Positions 26,751-36,324 of a stretch of DNA of 41,160 nt are shown here, piece by piece. A model generated the notes under the pieces. It was given only the letters and a program-made list of their open reading frames with translations. It was not told where the DNA came from and made no database searches. Numbering within the stretch: position 1 is the first letter of the stretch; every line of letters starts with the position of its first letter. This DNA is from an uncultured PS1 clade bacterium (GTDB lineage: Bacteria > Pseudomonadota > Alphaproteobacteria > MED-G09): NCBI GenBank assembly GCA_902609025.1, contig CACLQD010000007.1, positions 1 through 41,160 on the forward strand. The letters are read 5' to 3'. Made by a program: the position numbers and the translations under genes.

Positions 26751-28655
26751 ATGTTAGATTTATTAAGAAGAAATGCTTCTGGGCCATTTGGACTTACACT
26801 AATAATTTTGCTTGTTCTTGCATTTTCAGTCTGGGGTATAGGAGATATTTTCAGAAATTACGATGTAGGAACTCTAGCCCGGATAGGAGATAGAGAGGTA
26901 GACTCACAAGAATTTTTATTTCGTTACAATAGAGAAATCAATAGAATATCTAATGAATTAGAGAGATTTGTCTCTAATGAAGAGGCAAAGGATTCTGGAA
27001 TAGATATTCAAATTTTAACAAATCTTTTAGTTGAAAAAACTCTTAATTCTTCCGCAGATAAAATGAAGTTAAGGCCTTCAGATAAGTCTCTTACAGAGAG
27101 ATTAAAGAATACCAATTCTTTTAGAAATGCTTTTAACCAGTTTGATAAAAATGTATTTAATCAAGTTTTAAGACAAAATGGAATTACTGAAGATCTTTTT
27201 TTCACTATGGAGAGGGACTCCATTGCTCAGGCTCAAATATATAGAGCATTATTTGAAAATATAAATATATCTAAAGAATTTAATAACTTAATTCATAGAT
27301 TTCAAAATGAAGATAGAAATGTTGAGTATATAGTGCTCAATACAAATACCGAAAATGTAGACTCATACGAAATTAATAATCAAGAATTACTTAATTATTA
27401 CAATAATAATAAAGATAATTACAAATCAGAGTCTAAAAGAGATTTTACCTTATTAACACTTTTAAAATCAGAAATAAGTTCACTTATTGAAGTTCAGGAA
27501 GATATTATAAAAGAAATATATAAAAATAATGTAAGCGATTATGAAACCCCAGAAAAAAGAACATACTATGTTATCCCCTTTAATTCTTCTGAAGAAGTTA
27601 ATTTGGCTTTAAGTAATTTCAAAGAAAATACTGATATAAATAATATCATAGTTTCAAGAGGACTTTCGTTAGAAGATGTACTTCAATCATCACTTTCATT
27701 AGAAGAAGGTCTAAACGACGCTATTTCTAATAAAGCTTTTGAGGTAGATAAAAATATATTAGCTGGTCCAGTCCAAGGTCCTTTTGGTCCCACTTTAATT
27801 TATGTTACAAAGATAGAGTCATCCCTCAAAAAAACTTTTTTAGAGGTAAAAGAAAAAATAGAACAAGATTATAAATCTGAAGAAACTCAAGATAAGATCT
27901 ATGAAATTTATAATATTATAGAGGATCAAAGAGCTGCAGGCTTAACATTTGAGGAAATAGCTTTAGAAAATAATTTAAAACTCTCTCAATATTCATCTGT
28001 TAATAATAATGGAAGCAATTTTAGCAATTCAAATATAGACTTAACTTTAAGAAATTCAATTATTGAAACCATATTTGACTCAGATATAGGACTTGAGATG
28101 GACCCTCTTGAGGACCAAAATGGTAATGTTGTTTTCATAAGAGTAGATAATATTGATGAAGAAAGACTTCTTAATTTTGATAATGTGCAAAAGGAAGTAA
28201 GATCAGATATTATAAATCAACGTCAAAAGAAAGAGTTAGAAGATATATCATTTCAATATTTAGATGATATAAATAACAACATTAATAATTTAGAACAGAT
28301 TTCAGATAATCTTAATGTTGCAATACTAAAAAGAGATAACCTAAGTAGATATTCTTTTGATGAAGTATTTTCTAGATCTGCAGTAGAAGAAATATTTAAA
28401 ACCAATGAAAATAAGGCATTTAAAGGAAATGTTGGTATTGGAGATAGTATAATTATTGGTTTGGTAACAAAAATTTCAATAGAGGAGCAAAAAGAATCTG
28501 ATATTGAAGCTCTAAATCAAAGAAATGAAGATAATCTAAAAAACGAACTTTTAATTATTTTGACTGAGGAATTACAAAAAGAGTTATCGAGTGAAGTTTA
28601 TCCTGAAAGATTAGATTTTTTATTTGAAACCATAAATACTCAAGGATCATTTTAA
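26751..28655 (+). CDS. ppiD: Membrane-anchored SurA/PpiD-like peptidyl-prolyl isomerase
   Basis: Periplasmic folding chaperone tethered by one N-terminal membrane span (about 12-32, FGLTLIILLVLAFSVWGIGD). A SurA_N-type chaperone region follows (IGDREVDSQEFLFRYNREIN), then a divergent parvulin-like segment in the middle (AFEVDKNILAGPVQGPFGPTLIYV) and a long Glu/Asn-rich tail. Length of 634 fits PpiD. The position before trpE is the usual alphaproteobacterial one. AAGG is 9 bases before the ATG. The parvulin domain is poorly conserved, so isomerase activity is uncertain. Confidence 0.9.
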   Translation: MLDLLRRNASGPFGLTLIILLVLAFSVWGIGDIFRNYDVGTLARIGDREVDSQEFLFRYNREINRISNELERFVSNEEAKDSGIDIQILTNLLVEKTLNSSADKMKLRPSDKSLTERLKNTNSFRNAFNQFDKNVFNQVLRQNGITEDLFFTMERDSIAQAQIYRALFENINISKEFNNLIHRFQNEDRNVEYIVLNTNTENVDSYEINNQELLNYYNNNKDNYKSESKRDFTLLTLLKSEISSLIEVQEDIIKEIYKNNVSDYETPEKRTYYVIPFNSSEEVNLALSNFKENTDINNIIVSRGLSLEDVLQSSLSLEEGLNDAISNKAFEVDKNILAGPVQGPFGPTLIYVTKIESSLKKTFLEVKEKIEQDYKSEETQDKIYEIYNIIEDQRAAGLTFEEIALENNLKLSQYSSVNNNGSNFSNSNIDLTLRNSIIETIFDSDIGLEMDPLEDQNGNVVFIRVDNIDEERLLNFDNVQKEVRSDIINQRQKKELEDISFQYLDDINNNINNLEQISDNLNVAILKRDNLSRYSFDEVFSRSAVEEIFKTNENKAFKGNVGIGDSIIIGLVTKISIEEQKESDIEALNQRNEDNLKNELLIILTEELQKELSSEVYPERLDFLFETINTQGSF

Positions 28656-28658
28656 AAA

Positions 28659-30149
28659 ATGGAAAACAATATTTCCATTGATCATAAAGATTTTAAAAAA
28701 AATTATTATTTGAAAGAACATCAATTAATTATTCTAAAATTTAATTCAGATTTTGTGGACCCAGTTAATAGCTTTATGAAGATATCTGATGATATGGAAA
28801 ATAGTTTTCTTTTTGAATCTTTAAAAGATGGTGATTTAAGCGGAAGATATTCTGTTATTGGAATAAAACCAGACAAAATTTTAAAAATCACAAATAAAAC
28901 ATCCAAAATATATATAGATAATAATAATATTGAAGAAGTTATTAATGATAACCCAATCGAAGCAATTAGGTATTTTATTAATATTAGTTTAATAAAAAAA
29001 AATGACGATATTCCATCGATAGCATCAGGAATATTTGGTTATATTGGTTATGATTTTGTAGCAAATATTGAAGAACTTCCTAAAGAAAAATTTGACGAGT
29101 TTGATATTCCTGATAGCATTTTATTACGTCCTTCGATAACAGTTGTTTTTGATAAAGAGCTAAAAGAAATCCTTATATGTAAGGCAGTTTGGTATGATGA
29201 TAGTGTTGATGCAGATAATGCATATAATTTTGCTATTGATGAAATAAATCAAATTAAAGATAAAATTGAATCTGATAAAATTATCAAATTAGAAAAAGAA
29301 CAAAAAAATTTAGGAGATTCCAAATCTAATTTTACTAAAGAGCAATATTTTGAAAATGTTAGAAAAGCTCGCGAATATATCAAAGCTGGCGATATATTTC
29401 AGGTTGTGCCTAGTCAAAGGCTGTCTGTTGAATTTAAAGCACATCCATTTTTACTATATGAGTCATTAAGAAGAATTAATCCGTCTCCTTATATGTATTA
29501 TATAAAGTTTAGAGACTTTTATATTGTAGGATCTAGCCCTGAAACCTTAGTGAAAGTTGAAAAAAATAAAGTTATAATTAAACCGATTGCAGGAACAAGA
29601 CTTAAAGAAAAAGGAAAAGAAAATGAAATAAAGGAATCTTTATTGTCTGATCCTAAAGAATTGGCAGAACATCTGATGCTCCTCGATCTAGGAAGGAATG
29701 ATGTCGGCAGAGTTTCAAAAATTGGCTCAATAAATGTAAAAGAGTCATTTCAAATCCAAGAAACATCACATTTATATCATATATACTCTACTGTTGAAGG
29801 CGAATTAAACCCTAAAGAAGACAGAGTAACAGCTTTATGCGCAGGTTTCCCAGCTGGAACAGTTACAGGAGCTCCTAAAATTAGGGCCATGGAAATAATT
29901 AATGAAATTGAAGATAGAAAAAGAGGCATATATTCTGGAGCAGTAGGTTATTTTTCATCCTTTGGTGATATGGACACAGCTATCGCCCTAAGAACGGCAA
30001 TTATAAAAAATAATAAAATGTATGTTCAAGTAGGGGGAGGAGTTGTTTATGACTCTGATGAAGAATATGAATTCAATGAAACATTGAATAAATCTCAAGC
30101 ATTATTCTCAGCTGCAAGGAATGTTTTTAGTGAAAAGAGTAAGAAATGA
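28659..30149 (+). CDS. trpE: Anthranilate synthase component I
   Basis: Converts chorismate to anthranilate using ammonia from TrpG. The N-terminal tryptophan-binding motif reads FLFESLKDG (LLES in most homologues), followed by GRYSVIG; the chorismate-binding domain shows AGDIFQVVPSQRL, IAGTRLKEKG, LLDLGRNDVGRV, FPAGTVTGAPKIRAM and the closing VQVGGGVVYDSD. 496 residues is normal. It begins 3 bases after ppiD and overlaps trpG by 4; there is no space for an attenuator leader. Confidence 0.97.
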   Translation: MENNISIDHKDFKKNYYLKEHQLIILKFNSDFVDPVNSFMKISDDMENSFLFESLKDGDLSGRYSVIGIKPDKILKITNKTSKIYIDNNNIEEVINDNPIEAIRYFINISLIKKNDDIPSIASGIFGYIGYDFVANIEELPKEKFDEFDIPDSILLRPSITVVFDKELKEILICKAVWYDDSVDADNAYNFAIDEINQIKDKIESDKIIKLEKEQKNLGDSKSNFTKEQYFENVRKAREYIKAGDIFQVVPSQRLSVEFKAHPFLLYESLRRINPSPYMYYIKFRDFYIVGSSPETLVKVEKNKVIIKPIAGTRLKEKGKENEIKESLLSDPKELAEHLMLLDLGRNDVGRVSKIGSINVKESFQIQETSHLYHIYSTVEGELNPKEDRVTALCAGFPAGTVTGAPKIRAMEIINEIEDRKRGIYSGAVGYFSSFGDMDTAIALRTAIIKNNKMYVQVGGGVVYDSDEEYEFNETLNKSQALFSAARNVFSEKSKK

Positions 30150-30718
30150 TTATTCTAATTGATAATTATGATAGCTTTACATGGAATTTATATCATTTTC
30201 TTGGTGATTTAGGACAAGATGTTAAAGTTATTAGAAATGATAAAGCGGATATTAATGAACTAATAGATCTAGATCCAAAAGGATTTGTAATCTCTCCAGG
30301 GCCAGGAGATCCCAACAGTGCTGGAATAAGCGTTGAATTAGTTAATGAGTGTATTAAATCTAGTATTCCTTTACTCGGAGTTTGCCTTGGTCATCAAGCA
30401 ATTGCATACGCACTTAAGGGAAGCATTATTAGAGCAAAAAATATATTTCACGGTAAAATTTGTGAAATCATTACAGATGAAAAGGGTATATTTACTAATT
30501 TACCTAAAAACTTTAACGCAACAAGGTATCATTCTTTAGTTGTTGAAGAAGACTCCCTTCCTAAAGACCTTAGTGTGTCAGCCAGAACTAAACAAGGAAC
30601 AATAATGGGAATCCGCCACAAAAATAATATTATTGAAGGAATTCAATTTCATCCTGAAAGTATTGCTACAGAATTTGGTCATAAGATACTTGATAATTTC
30701 TTAGGTCTAATCAAATGA
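30146..30718 (+). CDS. trpG: Anthranilate synthase component II (glutamine amidotransferase)
   Basis: Class I glutaminase supplying ammonia to TrpE. The start is IILIDNYDSFTWNLYHFL, the oxyanion strand SPGPGDP, the catalytic Cys in LLGVCLGHQAIA (about 79-90) and the His/Glu pair in GIQFHPESIAT. Single-domain, 190 residues, not fused to trpD. ATGA overlaps join it to trpE and trpD. Confidence 0.97.
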   Translation: MIILIDNYDSFTWNLYHFLGDLGQDVKVIRNDKADINELIDLDPKGFVISPGPGDPNSAGISVELVNECIKSSIPLLGVCLGHQAIAYALKGSIIRAKNIFHGKICEIITDEKGIFTNLPKNFNATRYHSLVVEEDSLPKDLSVSARTKQGTIMGIRHKNNIIEGIQFHPESIATEFGHKILDNFLGLIK

Positions 30719-31731
30719 AAGAATTCTCAGATATTTTAATTAAAATTCAAAAATCTGAATATTTAAGCAGGCAAGATATAAAATTTGCTTATAGTTTTAT
30801 TTTAGATGGAAAAGCTAATGATATTGAAATAGAAGATTTTTTAATTGGATTGAATAACAAAGGTATAACCATAGATGATATTATTTGTGGTGTTGAAGTT
30901 CTAAGAGAAAAATCTTTTAAAGTAAAAGTGCCAATTGATGCAATAGATACATGCGGAACTGGGGGAGATAACTCTGGAACATTTAATATCTCTACAGCCG
31001 TAACTTTTGTTGCTGCTGGTGCAGGTGCTATTGTTGCAAAACATGGGAATAGAGCCCTATCATCAAAATCAGGGTCTTCTCAAGTTTTAGAAGAATTAGG
31101 CATCAATATAAATATTAAACCAAATAAAATATCTGATTGTATAAATAAATCAAATGTTGGATTTATGTTTGCTCCAAACCATCATTCTGCAATGAAATAT
31201 GTTGGCCCTATAAGACAAAAATTGAAAGTTAGAACAATATTTAATCTTTTAGGGCCGTTAATTAATCCGGGAAGTGTAAAAAAACAATTATTAGGAGTAT
31301 ATAATAAAAAATGGTTAAACCCTCTAATAGAAGCATTACAAGAATTAGGTTCAACTGATGTTATGTTGGTTTGTGGCGCGGATGGTTTAGATGAAATTAC
31401 CACTACTTCAGAGACTTACATTGCTGAATTAAAGAATAACGAAATTACTAATTATACAATCAAACCTGAAGATTTTGGTATTAATAGGGCTAATCCCGAT
31501 GAATTAATTGGCGATACACCCAAAGTAAATGCACAAAAAATTTTAAATCTTTTAGATGGAGAAAAAGGCGCCTTTAGAGATATCGTTGTTATGAACTCGG
31601 CAGCAGCAATTTATATTTCTGGTATTGCAGAAAGCATTGAACATGGATTAAAGTTTGCAAATAATTCAATTGATAACGGTAATGCTAAAACATCACTTGA
31701 AAAACTTGTTAAGGCCTCAAATGAAAACTAA
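30715..31731 (+). CDS. trpD: Anthranilate phosphoribosyltransferase
   Basis: Transfers the phosphoribosyl group of PRPP to anthranilate. The PRPP-binding loop CGTGGDNSGTFNISTA (about 80-95), KHGNRALSSKSGSSQVLE, and FAPNHHSAMK...R...RTIFNLLGPLINP are present. 338 residues is standard. The end overlaps trpC by 11 bases, with AAGG 6 bases before the trpC ATG. Confidence 0.97.
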   Translation: MKEFSDILIKIQKSEYLSRQDIKFAYSFILDGKANDIEIEDFLIGLNNKGITIDDIICGVEVLREKSFKVKVPIDAIDTCGTGGDNSGTFNISTAVTFVAAGAGAIVAKHGNRALSSKSGSSQVLEELGININIKPNKISDCINKSNVGFMFAPNHHSAMKYVGPIRQKLKVRTIFNLLGPLINPGSVKKQLLGVYNKKWLNPLIEALQELGSTDVMLVCGADGLDEITTTSETYIAELKNNEITNYTIKPEDFGINRANPDELIGDTPKVNAQKILNLLDGEKGAFRDIVVMNSAAAIYISGIAESIEHGLKFANNSIDNGNAKTSLEKLVKASNEN

Positions 31732-32521
31732 TATTCTTGATAAGATCCGAGATTACAAAATTAATGAAGTTAAAGAGAGAAAAATAAATTTTCCTCAAAA
31801 TGATATAATTGATTTAATTAAAGATGATAAAAAAACACTCGGGTTTCAAGATAAGCTTATCGAGAAAAACGGCAAAGGTTTCCCCGGAATTATTGCGGAA
31901 GTAAAAAAGGCGAGTCCTTCAAAAGGGATTATTAAACAAAATTTCAATCATATTGATATTGCTAGAGATTATGAAACTGGAAATGCAGCATGTATATCTG
32001 TATTAACTGACTTTCCATCTTTTCAAGGAAAATTAGAATTTTTAAAAGATATAAGAGATAATGTTAATCTACCTTTACTTAGAAAAGATTTTATGATTGA
32101 TCCTTATCAAGTTTATGAAGCAAAACTTTACGGTGCTGATTGCATATTAATAATTATGAAAATGGTTGAACAGGATAAAGCCAATGAAATTTATAAAACA
32201 GCAAAAAAAATCAATATGGATGTAATTTTTGAGATAAATAATGAAAGCGAATTAAATAACGCTCTTGATTTAGAGCCCAAAATTATAGGAATTAATAATA
32301 GAGATCTAAGAACTTTTAAAACAGATATTAATAATAGTGTTATTCTATCCAAAAAAATTGATAAAGAAATTACATTAATAAGTGAGTCCGGAATATCTAA
32401 AAGAGAAGACATTGAATTACTTGTTGAAAATAATATAAAAAATTTTCTCATTGGAGAAAGCATTATGAAATCATCTAATATAATTAATGAATTAGAATTA
32501 TTAACTGGGAAATTTTCATGA
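31721..32521 (+). CDS. trpC: Indole-3-glycerol phosphate synthase
   Basis: Closes the indole ring from CdRP. Beta-barrel motifs are IIAEVKKASPSKG (about 57-69), SVLTDFPSFQG, LLRKDFMIDPYQVYEAKL, IGINNRDLRTF and LISESGISKRED. Not fused to trpF, and trpF, trpA and trpB are not in the window. The ORF begins at 31655, but ATG at 31721 with AAGG 6 bases upstream gives the family-typical start NILDKIRDYKINEV. Length 266. Confidence 0.96.
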   Translation: MKTNILDKIRDYKINEVKERKINFPQNDIIDLIKDDKKTLGFQDKLIEKNGKGFPGIIAEVKKASPSKGIIKQNFNHIDIARDYETGNAACISVLTDFPSFQGKLEFLKDIRDNVNLPLLRKDFMIDPYQVYEAKLYGADCILIIMKMVEQDKANEIYKTAKKINMDVIFEINNESELNNALDLEPKIIGINNRDLRTFKTDINNSVILSKKIDKEITLISESGISKREDIELLVENNIKNFLIGESIMKSSNIINELELLTGKFS

Positions 32522-32988
32522 AAAGGTTAAGCCATATAAATGATAAAGGCGAAGCAAATATGGTTGATATCAATAATAAAAAAGAATCTAAAAGAAAGGC
32601 AACCGCAACAGGAACTATAATCCTGAGTAAAAAAGCAATAAATGAAATTAAAAAAGAAAAAATCTCTAAAGGAAATGTTTTAAATACCGCAAGAATAGCT
32701 GGTATTCTGGCTGCTAAAAAAACATCAGATTTAATTCCTCTTTGCCACCCTATTCCTGTTGAAGCTATAAAAATTGATTTTGATATTGAAGATAATAATA
32801 TCAATGTATTAGCAATAGTTTCTACAACAAATAAAACTGGAGTAGAAATGGAAGCCTTAATGGCGGTAAACATAGCTTGCTTAACCATATACGACATGAT
32901 TAAAAGTATAGATAAACATGCGAAAATTAATTCTGTTAAGCTTATAAGTAAAAGCGGAGGTAAATCAGGAGATTGGAAAAGAAACTAA
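32518..32988 (+). CDS. moaC: Cyclic pyranopterin monophosphate synthase MoaC
   Basis: Second step of molybdenum cofactor synthesis, forming cPMP. The start LSHINDKGEANMVDINNK, the segment NTARIAGILAAKKTSDLIPLCHPIP (about 61-85), KTGVEMEALMAVNIACLTIYDMIKS and the closing KSGGKSGDW are complete. 156 residues is normal. It overlaps trpC by 4 and moeA by 16 bases. moaA is not in the window. Confidence 0.97.
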   Translation: MKRLSHINDKGEANMVDINNKKESKRKATATGTIILSKKAINEIKKEKISKGNVLNTARIAGILAAKKTSDLIPLCHPIPVEAIKIDFDIEDNNINVLAIVSTTNKTGVEMEALMAVNIACLTIYDMIKSIDKHAKINSVKLISKSGGKSGDWKRN

Positions 32989-34187
32989 AACTTTTAGATG
33001 TTGAAAAAGCTGAAAAAGTAATTCTTAGAAAAGTTAAACCATTAAAAGGTAAAGAAAAAATTGATATTAAAGACTCTTTTGGAAGAGTTTTAATATCTAA
33101 TTTAAACTCAAAAAGAAATCAACCTGAGTTAGATTTATCAGCTATGGATGGCTATGCAGTCAGAAAAAGGGACTTATCAAGTTTACCAAAAAAATTTGAA
33201 TTAGTTGGAGAAATAAAAGCTGGTGATAAGATTAGCAAAGCCGTTAAAAAAAACCAGGCTTTCAGAATATTTACCGGAGCACCTATACCTAATGGCGCTA
33301 ATAAAGTTGTAATACAAGAAAATTGTCTAGAAGTTGGAAAAGAGGTATTAATTAAAAGCGAAAATGAAGAAAATTATATTAGAAAGAAATCTCATGACAT
33401 TAGTAAAAAATTCACTCTAAAAGCACCTAGGCTTATTAGCACAAGAGATATTGCCTTGTTAGGCGCTATGAATCATAAAAAAATAAATGTTTATAAAAAA
33501 CCTAAAGTAGGAATATTAGCAACTGGTGATGAAATTATAGAAGTAGGAGATAAGACCAATATCTTCAATCAGCCTGCATCATCTAAACCTTCCATTATCT
33601 CTCTTGTAAAAAACTGGGGCGGAGAACCAATTGATATGGGAATAGCTAGAGATAATTCTAAAGACTTAATTAAAAATATAAAAAAAGGAAGAAAATTTAA
33701 TCTTTTTGTTACGATTGGAGGCGCCTCCGTTGGAAAGTATGACTTAATTCAGAAAATCTTATCAAAACAAGGCTTTACAATGAATTTTTGGAAATTAGCT
33801 ATGCAACCTGGTAAGCCTCTAATGTTTGGGACAAATAAGAATACATCAATAATCGGACTACCGGGAAACCCTGTTTCAGCATTAGTTTGCAGTGAAATCT
33901 TTTTGAAGAAAGCTGTATATGCCCTCCAAGGAATAAAGTATAAAGACACAATTTTGATAGCAACTCTTGATAATGACTTAAATAAGAATGGTTTAAGGAG
34001 ACATTACTTAAGAGGAAAATTATATTTCGATCATAAGAAAAATGAAATGATAGTAAAATCTTTAAATAATCAAGATAGCGCTTCACTTCTTCCTTATTCA
34101 GAAGCAAATTCTCTAATAATATTAGAGCCAAATGAAAAAAAACTAAGAAAAGGCTCTAAAGTTAAGGTTTTTTTACTAAATAATTAA
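32973..34187 (+). CDS. moeA: Molybdopterin molybdenumtransferase MoeA
   Basis: Inserts molybdate into adenylated molybdopterin. Motifs: LDLSAMDGYAV, RIFTGAPIPNGAN, KVGILATGDEI, TIGGASVGKYD and IIGLPGNPVSALV, then the C-terminal domain IV. 404 residues is normal. Start is a TTG inside moaC; GGAGG lies 12 bases upstream and a second AGGAG almost touches the codon, and no later in-frame start fits better. Confidence 0.96.
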   Translation: MEKKLKLLDVEKAEKVILRKVKPLKGKEKIDIKDSFGRVLISNLNSKRNQPELDLSAMDGYAVRKRDLSSLPKKFELVGEIKAGDKISKAVKKNQAFRIFTGAPIPNGANKVVIQENCLEVGKEVLIKSENEENYIRKKSHDISKKFTLKAPRLISTRDIALLGAMNHKKINVYKKPKVGILATGDEIIEVGDKTNIFNQPASSKPSIISLVKNWGGEPIDMGIARDNSKDLIKNIKKGRKFNLFVTIGGASVGKYDLIQKILSKQGFTMNFWKLAMQPGKPLMFGTNKNTSIIGLPGNPVSALVCSEIFLKKAVYALQGIKYKDTILIATLDNDLNKNGLRRHYLRGKLYFDHKKNEMIVKSLNNQDSASLLPYSEANSLIILEPNEKKLRKGSKVKVFLLNN

Positions 34188-34191
34188 ATTA

Positions 34192-34220
34192 TTGACCTTT
34201 AAAAAGAACAAAAGTAAAAC
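34192..34220 (+). promoter_or_regulatory. Promoter of lexA
   Basis: TTGACC and TAAAAC are separated by 17 bases just after the moeA stop. The -35 matches five of six consensus positions. The SOS box begins 3 bases after the -10, covering the likely transcription start, which fits repression by LexA. Confidence 0.55.
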
Positions 34221-34223
34221 AAT

Positions 34224-34238
34224 GTTCTACTTAAGTTC
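34224..34238 (+). promoter_or_regulatory. LexA operator (SOS box) of the alphaproteobacterial type
   Basis: GTTCTACTTAAGTTC is an exact GTTC-N7-GTTC direct repeat, the LexA box known from alphaproteobacteria such as Rhodobacter. It is 24 bases before the lexA ATG and directly after a promoter, pointing to autorepression. Confidence 0.8.
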
Positions 34239-34262
34239 TATTTTTACTTTGGGAGTTATGTA

Positions 34263-34943
34263 ATGCTAACAAAAAAACAAAATGAATTATTAATATATAT
34301 ACATCAAAATTTAAGAGAAACTGGTGTTGCCCCTTCTTATGAAGAAATGAAGGATGCCTTAGATTTAAGATCTAAATCTGGAATACACAGATTAATAAAT
34401 GCTCTTGAAGAAAGAGGGTTTATAAGAAGATTAGCTCATAGAGCTAGAGCTATTGAAATTATCAAATTACCTACTTCAAGCACTATAAACCCAAAAGGTA
34501 ATTTTCAACCTGAAGTAATTGAAGGTAATAAAGAAAAAGATCTTTTTAGCCTGAATGAAGAGTCAATAGAGGTTAGAATGATGGGCAAAATAGCAGCAGG
34601 AACTCCAATTGCAGCAATTGAGTATGAAAAAAACAAAATATCTGTTCCGGGAAGTATGATTGGTACTGGAGATCATTATGCATTAGAAATTGAAGGTGAC
34701 TCAATGATTGGAGCAGGTATTCTTGATAAGGATAAGGCCATTATAAAAAAGGTTGATGATGCTTTATCAGGTCAAATAGTTGTAGCACTTATTGATGGTG
34801 AGGAGGCTACATTAAAAAGACTGAGAAAAAAAGGAAACACTATTGCTCTTGAGCCTGCCAATTCAGCCTATGAAACAAAAATTTATGGACCTGAAAGAAT
34901 TCAAATTCAAGGTATTCTGGTTGGCATATTAAGATCTTATTAG
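34263..34943 (+). CDS. lexA: SOS repressor LexA
   Basis: Represses DNA-damage genes and cleaves itself when RecA is activated. A winged-helix DNA-binding domain covers about 1-65 ([38 protein letters not shown]). The cleavage site Ala-Gly is in [10 protein letters not shown] near 120, the catalytic Ser in EGDSMIGAG and Lys in [11 protein letters not shown]. Length of 226 is normal for alphaproteobacteria. GGGAG is 7 bases before the ATG. It is autoregulated through the upstream box. The comEC gene that often follows lexA is missing. Confidence 0.97.
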   Translation: MLTKKQNELLIYIHQNLRETGVAPSYEEMKDALDLRSKSGIHRLINALEERGFIRRLAHRARAIEIIKLPTSSTINPKGNFQPEVIEGNKEKDLFSLNEESIEVRMMGKIAAGTPIAAIEYEKNKISVPGSMIGTGDHYALEIEGDSMIGAGILDKDKAIIKKVDDALSGQIVVALIDGEEATLKRLRKKGNTIALEPANSAYETKIYGPERIQIQGILVGILRSY

Positions 34944-35017
34944 TAATTGCGAATTGTAGTGATTTTCTTTAAAAATTAATATATCAATTCACAAATGAAT
35001 AAATTTGCTCTTAAAAA

Positions 35018-36319
35018 ATGATTATTACAAGATTTGCACCATCTCCCACTGGTTTTTTACATATTGGCGGAGTTAGAACCGCATTATTTAATTGGCTTTA
35101 TGCAAAAAATAATTCAGGAAAGTTTTTATTAAGAATTGAGGATACTGACAGAGAAAGGTCTAGTAATGAAGCAATTGATAGAATTATCGATGGATTAAAA
35201 TGGCTTGGTTTAGAAAATGATGGTGAAATAGTTTACCAGCACAAAAATGAGAAGCGACATATTGAAGTTGCACATATGTTGTTAGAATCTGGTTTTGCAT
35301 ATAGAGATTGGGAGCTAGAAGATGATTTTGGTAATCTAGAAAAAAATCATGCCATTAGATTCAAAATACCTGATGATGGAGAAACTATTATAAATGATAA
35401 AGTTCAAGGAGATGTTACATTTCAAAATAAAGAGATTGAAGATTTTGTTTTATTGAGATCAGATGGAACACCAACATACATGCTTTCAGTAGTAGTTGAT
35501 GATTATGATATGAATATCAGTGACATCATAAGGGGTGATGACCATCTTATTAACGCAGCAAAACAAAAATTATTATATGATTCGCTTAAATGGGATTGTC
35601 CAACTTTCTGCCATATACCTTTAATTCATGGACAAGATGGATCAAAATTATCTAAGAGACATGGCTCTTTAGGTATTGAACATTATATAGAAGAAGGATA
35701 TCTACCTGAGGCAATAATTAACTATCTTCTTAGGTTAGGTTGGAGTCATGGAGATCAAGAAATTTTCAGTTTAGAGGAAATGATAAATTATTTTTCAATT
35801 GAAAAAATAAGAAAATCACCATCTAAATTTGATATTGAAAAACTAAATGATATTAATTCAATATATTTAAAAAACTTATCACTTGAAACTTTGATAACAA
35901 GAATTGATAGCTCATATATCAATCTTGATAAAGATAAAGTTAAATCCATTAGTATTATTATGCCTGAAATTTTAAAGCGTTGTAAAAATATAAAAGATAT
36001 TAAAAAAAATATTAGCTTTATAACAAATGAAAGACCCATCGAAATTGATGAAGATGTAAAAAATTTAATAAATAATGAATCTAAAAGTTATTTAGAAAAA
36101 CTATCAAAAATATTGAAAAAACTTGATAAATGGGATGCTAATGAGATAGAAAAGACTATTAAAAAATTTTTGAAAGATGAAGAACTTAACTTTAAAGATA
36201 TTGGTTTACCTTTAAGAGTAGTTTTGTTGGGTTATTTATCTCCAATCGGTATAAACACAATTATCGAATCTCTTGGGAAGGATGAAGTGTTGGGAAGAAT
36301 AGAGGATATAATTAAATAA
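35018..36319 (+). CDS. gltX: Glutamate--tRNA ligase
   Basis: Class I synthetase charging tRNA-Glu, and possibly tRNA-Gln for later amidation. HIGH region is [14 protein letters not shown] (residues 5-18) and the KMSKS loop is [13 protein letters not shown] near residue 210. The C-terminal anticodon-binding helices are Lys/Ile/Asn rich. 433 residues is slightly short for the family. No Shine-Dalgarno is seen. Many alphaproteobacteria have two GltX paralogues; whether this one discriminates Glu from Gln tRNAs cannot be told here. Confidence 0.96.
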   Translation: MIITRFAPSPTGFLHIGGVRTALFNWLYAKNNSGKFLLRIEDTDRERSSNEAIDRIIDGLKWLGLENDGEIVYQHKNEKRHIEVAHMLLESGFAYRDWELEDDFGNLEKNHAIRFKIPDDGETIINDKVQGDVTFQNKEIEDFVLLRSDGTPTYMLSVVVDDYDMNISDIIRGDDHLINAAKQKLLYDSLKWDCPTFCHIPLIHGQDGSKLSKRHGSLGIEHYIEEGYLPEAIINYLLRLGWSHGDQEIFSLEEMINYFSIEKIRKSPSKFDIEKLNDINSIYLKNLSLETLITRIDSSYINLDKDKVKSISIIMPEILKRCKNIKDIKKNISFITNERPIEIDEDVKNLINNESKSYLEKLSKILKKLDKWDANEIEKTIKKFLKDEELNFKDIGLPLRVVLLGYLSPIGINTIIESLGKDEVLGRIEDIIK

Positions 36320-36324
36320 TAAAA

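Noticed and set aside
28640-28660. Trp attenuator or leader peptide before trpE
   Set aside because: trpE starts 3 bases after ppiD, leaving no space for a leader or terminator hairpin.
32484-32897. 137-residue minus-strand ORF, hydrophobic
   Set aside because: Antisense shadow of moaC; hydrophobicity comes from reversing Lys/Asn/Glu-rich codons. The same applies to other long antisense ORFs such as 4659-4961, 24433-24747 and 16906-17232.
34944-35017. GAATTG...CAATTC inverted repeat as a lexA terminator
   Set aside because: The arms are 6 bases with a loop of over 25 and no T-run after the second arm, so it is not a convincing terminator.
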